A stretch of 5,125 bases of DNA, taken from contig WLQV01000094.1 of assembly GCA_009697555.1 (NCBI GenBank), positions 1-5,125 of the forward strand. Direction: 5' to 3'. The notes beneath the pieces were generated by a model, which saw only the letters and a list, made by a program, of their open reading frames with translations, was not told the origin of the DNA and searched no databases. Both the position numbers and the translations under genes were made by a program. Position 1 is the first letter of the stretch, and every line of letters begins with the position of its first letter. Below, in pieces: positions 1 through 5,125 of the stretch. The DNA comes from Actinomycetota bacterium (GTDB lineage: Bacteria > Actinomycetota > Actinomycetes > Nanopelagicales > Nanopelagicaceae).

Positions 1-810
1 ACCTTTAAGTGAATCGACAAGAGAGCGTGCACCAGCTTCATCGAGCAAGAGAATGTTGGCAAGTGATTTCTCTTTGACTGCACCATCTGCGCCAAAGTCA
101 CTTGTTGCCGCTACTTTTTTGCCATCGAGAGTGAGCAGGCGCGCAGTAAAACCTAGTTCGCAAGTGGCGTTGAGATCCCACCAGCTCGATGAAATAAAGG
201 CCATACGTTCGCGCTCTTTTTCAACGATCAAACGAGTGGCAACTGATTGCACGCGTCCGGCCGAAATGCGCGGCATAACTTTCTTCCAGAGCACCGGAGA
301 TAAGCGATAGCCGTATAAGCGATCTAATACGCGACGAGTCTCTTGCGCATCGATGAGGTGATAATCCAAATCGCGCGTTTCATTAACGGCCTTCTGAATC
401 GCCTCTTTAGTAATTTCGTTGAAGACCATGCGCTTGATAGGAATCTTTGGCTGAAGCACTTCCACCAAATGCCAGGCAATAGCTTCGCCTTCGCGATCTT
501 CATCGGTTGCCAGAATTAATTCATCGGCACCTTTCATCAACTCTTTAAGTTCAGCAACTTTCGCCTTCTTATCGGGGTTAATGACATAGAGCGGTGCAAA
601 ATCTTCTTCAATGTTGACGCCCTCTTTGGCCCAGGCAATTTTCTTGTATTCTTTCGGAATATCAGCGGCACGTTGTGGCAGATCGCGAATGTGGCCGACG
701 CTAGCCTCGACGATGTATTCATCGCCGAGGTAGCCGCCAATTTTGCGTGCCTTCGCTGGTGATTCAACAATCACCAACTTCTTTAAGTCCGTACGTACCG
801 CTTTAGCCAA
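1..810 (-). CDS. topA: DNA topoisomerase I, N-terminal part (3' end outside window)
   Basis: Type IA topoisomerase, which relaxes negatively supercoiled DNA by cutting and passing single strands in the cytoplasm. The 270 visible codons cover the Toprim domain and the start of the next domain. VIVESPAKA (residues 13-21) carries the catalytic Glu16. The Toprim acidic motif DEDREGE (103-109) has Asp103, Asp105, Glu107 and Glu109 in place. Family blocks RRVLDRLYGYRLSP (159-172) and ISAGRVQSVATRLIVE (182-197) follow. The active-site tyrosine lies later in the family and is outside the window, as is the C-terminal DNA-binding region; actinobacterial TopA is usually about 850-950 residues. The start is TTG at 810-808: the frame has a TAG stop at 831-829, no ATG or GTG lies between, and GAAGGA (825-820) sits nine bases upstream. 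It follows hppA by 28 bases on the same strand, so an hppA-topA transcript is likely. Identity is secure; only the exact full length is unknown. Confidence 0.97.
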   Translation of the reverse strand, partial: MAKAVRTDLKKLVIVESPAKARKIGGYLGDEYIVEASVGHIRDLPQRAADIPKEYKKIAWAKEGVNIEEDFAPLYVINPDKKAKVAELKELMKGADELILATDEDREGEAIAWHLVEVLQPKIPIKRMVFNEITKEAIQKAVNETRDLDYHLIDAQETRRVLDRLYGYRLSPVLWKKVMPRISAGRVQSVATRLIVEKERERMAFISSSWWDLNATCELGFTARLLTLDGKKVAATSDFGADGAVKEKSLANILLLDEAGARSLVDSLKG

Positions 811-819
811 AGGGGGAAG

Positions 820-825
820 TCCTTC
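820..825 (-). promoter_or_regulatory. Ribosome binding site that fixes the TTG start of topA
   Basis: GAAGGA on the minus strand, separated by nine bases from the TTG codon at 810-808. It lies in the 28-base gap after the hppA stop. An in-frame TAG just upstream (831-829) rules out a longer start, and no ATG or GTG precedes the conserved VIVESPAKA block, so this site and the TTG codon support each other. Confidence 0.7.
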
Positions 826-838
826 TCGCTAGTGGGAT

Positions 839-3115
839 TTAGTACTCAATCGACGTGGATTTACGACGATTGTTTACTAATGAAGCGACGATGATGAGGA
901 ATGCAACGATTCCAATGAGAACTGTGATGGTTGTATGTCCACCCAGTGCCAAAGAAACAATTGCAGGTGTAATCAAGAGACCGACCAAGTTCATTACCTT
1001 GATCAATGGGTTGATTGCAGGACCGGCAGTATCTTTAAATGGATCGCCGACTGTGTCGCCGATGATGGTTGCAGCGTGAGCATCTGAGCCCTTACCGCCG
1101 TAATTGCCATCTTCCACCATCTTCTTCGCGTTATCCCAAGCACCGCCTGAGTTAGCAAGGAAGACAGCCATCAAAGTTCCGGTGCCGATCGAACCGGCGA
1201 GGTAAGCGCCAAGTGCGCCAACACCAAGACCGAAACCAACTGCGATCGGTGCCATAACAGCGAGCAGACCAGGTGTTGCAAGTTCACGGAGTGAATCGCG
1301 AGTACAAATGTCAACAACGCGACCGTACTCAGGCTTCTCAGTTCCTAACATGATTCCTGGGTGCATCTTAAATTGATTACGAACTTCCATCACAACTGCA
1401 CCAGCTGCACGTGACACTGCATTAACTGCAAGGCCAGAGAAGAGGAACACAACCGCTGCACCGATGATGAGGCCAACCAAGTTACGTGGGTTAGCAACAT
1501 CGAGAATGCCTTGGTATTGAGAAGCAAGATTTGCTGCACTCTGTCCAGCATCTTCAACAGCCTTCTTGATTGCATCGGTAAATGCACCAAAGAGCGCAGT
1601 CGCCGCAAGTACTGCAGTTGCGATTGCAATTCCCTTAGTGATCGCCTTTGTGGTGTTACCAACTGCATCCAAACTTGTAAGGATCTTTGCGCCTTCACCC
1701 TTAACATCGCCTGACATTTCTGCAATGCCTTGTGCGTTATCAGAGATTGGGCCGAAAGTATCCATAGCAACGATGACACCAACAGTTGTAAGCAGACCAG
1801 TTCCGGCAAGTGAGATTGCAAGAAGTGAGAGCACGATGTTGCCGCCACCTAGAAGGAATGCACCGAATACTGCAGATGCGATCAAGATTGCTGAGTAAAC
1901 AGCTGACTCAAAACCAATTGAGATACCGGAGAGAATGACTGTTGCGGCACCGGTTTGTGAGGATGCTGCAACGTCATTGACTGGACGCTTGCCAACTTCA
2001 GTGAAGTAGCCAGTAAGTAATTGAATTGCCGCAGCAAGAACGATGCCGATAATTACCGAACCAAGCGCAAGAATGCGTGGATTTGTTGAGCCAGCGGCTG
2101 CAACTACCTCAGGTGAGAGACCTGGCAACATGTTGAAGCTACTTGGAAGATAAGTAAATGTGGCAAGACCAGTAAGTACTGCGCTGATAATTGCTGAGGT
2201 AAAGAATGAACGATTGATTGCAGTCATCGCACTCTTATCGCTCTTACGCAAGCGAGTAAGGAAGATGCCAAGAACAGCAGTGATAGTTCCGATGGCAGGA
2301 ACGATGAGTGGATAAATCAAACCACTGTCACCGAATCCAGCTTTACCAAGAATGAGTGCGGCAACAAGTGTTACGGCGTATGACTCGAATAAGTCAGCGG
2401 CCATACCAGCACAGTCACCAACGTTGTCACCGACGTTATCTGCAATAGTTGCAGCGTTACGTGGGTCATCTTCTGGAATATTCTTCTCAACTTTTCCAAC
2501 TAAGTCAGCGCCGACATCTGCTGCCTTAGTGAAGATACCGCCACCCACGCGCATGAACATCGCGAGCATCGCAGCACCAAAACCAAAACCTTCAAGAACA
2601 GATGGCGCATTCTCGCGATAGATAATCACGACAAGTGATGCACCAACTAAACCAAGACCAACCGTTGTCATACCGACAACGCCACCGGTGCGGAATGCAA
2701 TCTGCACTGCACGCTCTGATGACTTTTGACGTGCAGCTTCGGCAACACGCACGTTGGCGCGAACTGCAAGCCACATACCGTTGTAACCGACGAGTGCGCT
2801 AAATGCGGCACCGATCAAGAAGAAGACCGAGCGGCCGATGCGAATGTCTGATGTACCAGGCAGCGCAAAGAGGAGAACAAAGACAATGGCGACGAAGTAA
2901 GAGAGGGTCCGGAATTGGCGCGCGAGATATGCCGCTGCACCTTCCTGAACTGCCTCTGCAATTTCCTTCATCTTTTCAGTTCCTTCATCGGCGGCAAGGA
3001 CCTGCGCGCGAAGGGCATAAGCAACACCTAGGGCAACTAGCGAAATCGCTAGGACTGCATAGGCGTAGTTGAGGTTGGTACCGGTTACGTGTACGAGGGA
3101 GCTAGCTGCTCTCAT
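839..3115 (-). CDS. hppA: Membrane-bound proton-translocating pyrophosphatase, K+-independent type
   Basis: Integral membrane pump that hydrolyses pyrophosphate and moves protons out of the cytoplasm, saving energy from the pyrophosphate released by biosynthesis. It is 758 residues, full length for the family (about 670-800, around 16 membrane helices). Visible blocks in order: EIAEAVQEGAAAYLARQ (51-67); the pyrophosphate-binding GGGIFTKAADVGADLVGKVE (191-210) with Asp200 and Asp204; DNVGDNVGD (226-234); GKRPVNDVAASSQTG (375-389); DTFGPISDNAQGIAEMS (452-468); and the C-terminal acidic set with Asp661, Lys664/665, Asp678, Asp687, Asp691, Lys694 and Asp695. GNTTKAITKG (486-495) has Lys490 and Thr493. 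In this family Lys at that place marks the K+-independent class and Ala the K+-dependent class; K+-independent members characterised so far pump H+. Residues 511-540 form a hydrophilic stretch between helices. The ATG start follows a strong GGAGG. The stop lies 28 bases before topA. No broken motif or frameshift is seen. Confidence 0.98.
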   Translation of the reverse strand: MRAASSLVHVTGTNLNYAYAVLAISLVALGVAYALRAQVLAADEGTEKMKEIAEAVQEGAAAYLARQFRTLSYFVAIVFVLLFALPGTSDIRIGRSVFFLIGAAFSALVGYNGMWLAVRANVRVAEAARQKSSERAVQIAFRTGGVVGMTTVGLGLVGASLVVIIYRENAPSVLEGFGFGAAMLAMFMRVGGGIFTKAADVGADLVGKVEKNIPEDDPRNAATIADNVGDNVGDCAGMAADLFESYAVTLVAALILGKAGFGDSGLIYPLIVPAIGTITAVLGIFLTRLRKSDKSAMTAINRSFFTSAIISAVLTGLATFTYLPSSFNMLPGLSPEVVAAAGSTNPRILALGSVIIGIVLAAAIQLLTGYFTEVGKRPVNDVAASSQTGAATVILSGISIGFESAVYSAILIASAVFGAFLLGGGNIVLSLLAISLAGTGLLTTVGVIVAMDTFGPISDNAQGIAEMSGDVKGEGAKILTSLDAVGNTTKAITKGIAIATAVLAATALFGAFTDAIKKAVEDAGQSAANLASQYQGILDVANPRNLVGLIIGAAVVFLFSGLAVNAVSRAAGAVVMEVRNQFKMHPGIMLGTEKPEYGRVVDICTRDSLRELATPGLLAVMAPIAVGFGLGVGALGAYLAGSIGTGTLMAVFLANSGGAWDNAKKMVEDGNYGGKGSDAHAATIIGDTVGDPFKDTAGPAINPLIKVMNLVGLLITPAIVSLALGGHTTITVLIGIVAFLIIVASLVNNRRKSTSIEY

Positions 3116-3117
3116 TT

Positions 3118-3124
3118 CTCCTCC
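3118..3124 (-). promoter_or_regulatory. Ribosome binding site of hppA
   Basis: GGAGGAG on the minus strand, with the GGAGG core four bases before the ATG at 3115-3113. It is a strong match to the anti-Shine-Dalgarno sequence, if slightly close to the start. It supports this ATG as the hppA start. The site is also part of a small inverted repeat, reported among the findings. Confidence 0.75.
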
Positions 3125-3262
3125 ATTGGAGATCGTCGGCGCTTGAATCGCGGCCGTTGGTAAGGGGCGGTAGAACTTGAGGTTCCATGAACGAGGGGAA
3201 GTCTAGGCACATACCTACCTATATGACCAAAATTTCCACTTATTTCGCCCAGGGCTAAGAGG

Positions 3263-3268
3263 TAGGGT
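3263..3268 (+). promoter_or_regulatory. Possible -10 element for a leaderless dedA transcript
   Basis: TAGGGT fits the loose actinobacterial -10 pattern TANNNT and ends seven bases before the GTG at 3276. That spacing would put the transcription start at or next to the start codon, as in leaderless actinobacterial mRNAs. The -35 position (about 3240-3245, TTATTT) is a poor match. The competing reading is a leadered mRNA using GAGG at 3259-3262 as a weak ribosome binding site, 13 bases from the GTG, which is longer than usual. Confidence 0.3.
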
Positions 3269-3275
3269 CGGGGCT

Positions 3276-3914
3276 GTGAATCTGCTCGATGCCCACTCCA
3301 TCATCGCCGACCTCGGTCTGGCTGGAGTCCTGGCGATCCTCTTTGCCGAAACTGGCCTGCTCATCGGCCTGGTCTTTCCTGGCGACTCCCTCCTCTTCAT
3401 TGCTGGGGTCGCCGCCTCGGGTAGCGCCGCCGCGCTCCTCAATGGCGTCTCGCTCTCCTATCCCGCCCTGCTTATCGGAGCTCCCCTTGCTGCGATCGCT
3501 GGATCACAACTTGGCCACTTCTTCGGTGCAAGGTATGGCCGTAAATTTTTCGATCGCCCCGAAGGTCGCTTCTTTAATCGCTCACAAGTTGTGAAGACCG
3601 AGAAGTGGTTAAAGAAATATGGAACTGGCAAGGCAATTATCTTGGCTCGCTATGTCCCAGTTGTTCGCACATTGATCAATCCACTCTGTGGCGTTGTGCG
3701 AATCAAATCAAGTGAATTTCTGATCTGGAACATCATAGGTGCAATCCTCTGGACCGATGGCATCATCACTCTCGGTTACATCCTTGGTGAGAAACTCAAA
3801 GGCTCAATCGACACATACCTACTGCCAATTGTTGGTCTGATTATCTTTATTAGTCTGCTTCCAGTATTCCTAGAAATTATTCGCGAAATGAGAACGCGCA
3901 AGCATTTAAGTTAG
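3276..3914 (+). CDS. DedA-family inner membrane protein
   Basis: DedA (SNARE-associated/VTT) family membrane protein of 212 residues, a normal length. Family members are tied to lipid carrier flipping, envelope integrity and proton-motive-force-dependent transport; the substrate of this one cannot be told from sequence. The N-terminal block ETGLLIGLVFPGDSLLF (25-41) carries Glu25 and Asp37, and ARYVPVVRTLINPLCG (124-139) carries Arg125 and Arg131. The 12- and 6-residue spacings match the essential Glu39/Asp51 and Arg130/Arg136 of E. coli YqjA/YghB. Hydrophobic segments lie near residues 13-34, 38-55, 62-80, 148-170 and 182-202, and the C-terminus is basic (REMRTRKH). The start is GTG, with no ATG before the conserved block and only a weak ribosome binding site. 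The gene is divergent from hppA and overlaps the epimerase stop by four bases. The first 85 or so codons are about 62% G+C and the rest about 44%, a striking internal shift. Confidence 0.93.
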   Translation: MNLLDAHSIIADLGLAGVLAILFAETGLLIGLVFPGDSLLFIAGVAASGSAAALLNGVSLSYPALLIGAPLAAIAGSQLGHFFGARYGRKFFDRPEGRFFNRSQVVKTEKWLKKYGTGKAIILARYVPVVRTLINPLCGVVRIKSSEFLIWNIIGAILWTDGIITLGYILGEKLKGSIDTYLLPIVGLIIFISLLPVFLEIIREMRTRKHLS

Positions 3915-4789
3915 AGCGAACCAATTCGAAACTCGATGACATGAAATTCACCGGGTTCGATAATCAAAAGTCCATCTTCGGTATTAAATGCATCTGCCGC
4001 ACATGTCATCGGTTCTACCGCTAAAGATTTGCGACCAGAAACATGGCCATCGCGATCTGCGGTATGAATTTGAACCCAGAGCGAATTCTCATCGCCCTCC
4101 ATCCATACTCCTAAACCAGATGGTGCAGCGAGTTCGATGCGAGGACTTGGTTCTGTGTTGAATGCTGCATCTATGTAGCGATCACCAATGACTGCGCCAC
4201 CATTGAAATCAAAGACACCGCGCACACTGTCGAGCTCAATTGGTAAATGGCGATCATCAATTGTCATGTACTCACCAGCGGTAAGTGAGAGCGTGCAATC
4301 ATTAATGCTCGCGCTGCTATCTGCGATGAGGTAAGGGTGCACCGAAACTCCATACGGAGCAGCATCTTCCCCCACATTTTCCGCCTGGATCGTCCAAATT
4401 AACCCATCGCTCGTGAGCTCATAAGAGACAAGAAAATCGAGCGAAGTTGGGTAAGCCTCGCTTGCATCGAGTGTTGTTGCAAGTGAAATAAAGTTTTCAC
4501 TCTTCTCAACAACTTTCCATTGCAAATCAAAGACCAAACCGTGGAGCGCAGTGCTCCATTTCTCTTCATTAACAAATGCTTGGTAGCGCTTGCCATTGAA
4601 AATGTATTCGCCATCGCGCAAGCGATTAGGCCATGGTGCCAAAATATCGCCACCGAAGAATGCTGGCTTGCCACCTTCTAAATCGCGTTCCACGATGGTG
4701 CGTCCGTTGTACTCCATTGAAACGAGTGCGCCACCATATTCGCGAACTTCAGCGGTATAGCCACCAGCAGAAATTGTATGAAGGCTCAT
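3911..4789 (-). CDS. Aldose 1-epimerase (mutarotase) family protein
   Basis: Galactose mutarotase-like cytoplasmic enzyme of 292 residues, complete. It probably interconverts alpha and beta anomers of an aldohexose. The catalytic set of the family is present: His83 in ALHGLVFD (81-88), His151 in GVSVHPYL (147-154, the general acid), Asp207 in YIDAAF (205-210) and Glu259 in AVEPMTCAADAF (257-268, the general base). GGDILAPWPNRLRDGEY (46-62) is the sugar-binding block with Asn55 and Arg56. The short length and the APWPNRL/ALHGL pattern recall the YihR-like branch rather than classical GalM of about 340 residues, so I leave the symbol blank; the true sugar is unknown. The ATG is one base after the pyrE stop, with a weak AGG (4800-4798) eight bases upstream inside the end of pyrE, so translation is probably coupled to pyrE. 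Its stop overlaps the stop of the converging dedA gene. Confidence 0.93.
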   Translation of the reverse strand: MSLHTISAGGYTAEVREYGGALVSMEYNGRTIVERDLEGGKPAFFGGDILAPWPNRLRDGEYIFNGKRYQAFVNEEKWSTALHGLVFDLQWKVVEKSENFISLATTLDASEAYPTSLDFLVSYELTSDGLIWTIQAENVGEDAAPYGVSVHPYLIADSSASINDCTLSLTAGEYMTIDDRHLPIELDSVRGVFDFNGGAVIGDRYIDAAFNTEPSPRIELAAPSGLGVWMEGDENSLWVQIHTADRDGHVSGRKSLAVEPMTCAADAFNTEDGLLIIEPGEFHVIEFRIGSL

Positions 4790-4790
4790 T

Positions 4791-5125
4791 TTATAAACCT
4801 AGATCCGCTAATGAGAATGCGGTGCGATATTCCAAACCTGCAGCAAGAATTGCATCCTTGGCGCCGCGCTCCACAATTACTGCAACACCAACCACAATTG
4901 CGCCTGCTTCTTTGAGCGCTTCAACTGCAGTAAGAACAGAGCCACCAGTGGTAGAAGTGTCTTCAACTGCAACAACCCGGCGACCTTTTACATCTGGTCC
5001 TTCAATGCGTCGTTGTAAACCATGTGCCTTCTCTGCTTTGCGAACCACAAATGAATCGACAACTCTTCCGCTCTTTGCAGCTACATGCATCATTGCTGTT
5101 GCAACTGGATCGGCGCCAAGTGTTA
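4791..5125 (-). CDS. pyrE: Orotate phosphoribosyltransferase, C-terminal part (5' end outside window)
   Basis: Cytoplasmic enzyme of de novo pyrimidine synthesis: orotate plus PRPP gives orotidine 5'-monophosphate and pyrophosphate. The frame stays open to the window edge; 110 residues before the TAA are visible, and about 70 are missing at the N-terminus compared with the usual 175-190. Numbering from the first full codon (5123), LGADPVATAM (2-11) is the family block around the ribose-phosphate site. RKAEKAHG (28-35) carries the catalytic-loop lysines, and VVAVEDTSTTGGS (50-62) is the PRPP-binding motif with adjacent acidic residues Glu54-Asp55. The internal ATG at 5093 is not the start, because conserved sequence continues upstream of it. 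The gene is the upstream partner of the epimerase, with one base between them. Pyrophosphate made here could feed HppA, but that link is general, not specific. Confidence 0.95.
   Translation of the reverse strand, partial: TLGADPVATAMMHVAAKSGRVVDSFVVRKAEKAHGLQRRIEGPDVKGRRVVAVEDTSTTGGSVLTAVEALKEAGAIVVGVAVIVERGAKDAILAAGLEYRTAFSLADLGL

Larger units (their letters stand above)
3116..3275. other. Divergent intergenic region between hppA and the dedA-family gene
   Basis: The only sizeable non-coding stretch in the window (160 bases) lies between two genes that diverge, so it must hold promoters for both strands. The middle (about 3205-3245) is the AT-richer part and contains the short tandem ACCTACCT. 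The half next to hppA (3121-3180) is about 60% G+C. No strong -35/-10 pair was found for hppA: candidate minus-strand -10 hexamers such as TAGACT or TATAGG lack a good -35 at normal spacing. The long hppA leader implied, roughly 80-120 bases if transcription starts in the AT-rich part, shows no riboswitch that I recognise. Confidence 0.6.

Noticed and set aside
53..310. An 85-codon plus-strand frame opposite topA
   Set aside because: The opposite strand encodes conserved TopA sequence through the whole interval, and the plus-strand frame has no ribosome binding site or recognisable domain.
537..770. A 77-codon minus-strand frame within topA
   Set aside because: It overlaps the Toprim domain of TopA in a different frame, and the TopA reading has the catalytic motifs.
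511..860. A hidden promoter or terminator at the hppA-topA junction
   Set aside because: The 28-base gap holds only the topA ribosome binding site, with no stem-loop and T-run and no recognisable promoter pair nearby.
1390..1898. Open frames of 110-152 codons on both strands overlapping hppA
   Set aside because: They lie wholly inside hppA in other frames. Their proteins are low-complexity with no recognisable motif, while the hppA frame has unbroken family motifs throughout.
3209..3225. Short ACCTACCT tandem and imperfect CATA/TATG inverted ends as an operator
   Set aside because: The arms are only four bases and the tandem only two units, which is expected by chance in an AT-richer spacer; it matches no operator I know.
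3877..3890. TTCGCGAA palindrome near the end of dedA as a terminator
   Set aside because: It lies within codons of the basic C-terminus, the arms are four bases with no loop, and no T-run follows.
1..5125. An undescribed defence, mobile or biosynthetic system
   Set aside because: All five genes belong to well-known housekeeping families, with intact motifs, and the non-coding space is too small to hide another system.

Overview
The window is an ordinary chromosomal segment carrying five protein-coding genes and almost no non-coding DNA. The proteins point to an actinobacterium (Actinomycetota). The pyrophosphatase, topoisomerase I and orotate phosphoribosyltransferase all read like actinobacterial family members. 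The base composition is only about half G+C (48% and 47% in two 60-base rows counted by hand), the genes are tightly packed, and one gene starts with TTG and another with GTG. A moderate-GC, streamlined lineage such as freshwater Nanopelagicales/acI-type actinobacteria would fit, but that placement is an inference.

Layout. Positions 1-810 (minus) hold the first 270 codons of topA, DNA topoisomerase I, which runs off the left edge. Positions 839-3115 (minus) hold hppA, a complete 758-residue membrane-bound proton-pumping pyrophosphatase. It lies 28 bases upstream of topA on the same strand, so the two are probably co-transcribed. A 160-base divergent intergenic region (3116-3275) follows. Positions 3276-3914 (plus) hold a complete DedA-family membrane protein. 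It converges on an aldose 1-epimerase-like gene at 3911-4789 (minus), and their stop codons overlap by four bases. Immediately upstream of that gene, with one base between, is the 3' part of pyrE (4791-5125, minus), which runs off the right edge.

How the genes relate. HppA uses pyrophosphate, a by-product of nucleic acid and other biosynthesis, to pump protons. TopA relaxes negative supercoils. PyrE makes orotidine monophosphate from orotate and PRPP and releases pyrophosphate. The epimerase interconverts sugar anomers. DedA proteins are linked to envelope lipid handling and membrane energetics. No pathway-specific cluster is evident. These look like housekeeping genes in two minus-strand transcription units (hppA-topA and pyrE-epimerase) with dedA between them on the plus strand.

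I found no mobile element, CRISPR array, tRNA, rRNA, riboswitch or convincing rho-independent terminator. I also found no sign of an undescribed system. The most notable signal is a sharp drop in G+C and codon bias inside dedA, near position 3540, next to a likely leaderless GTG start.
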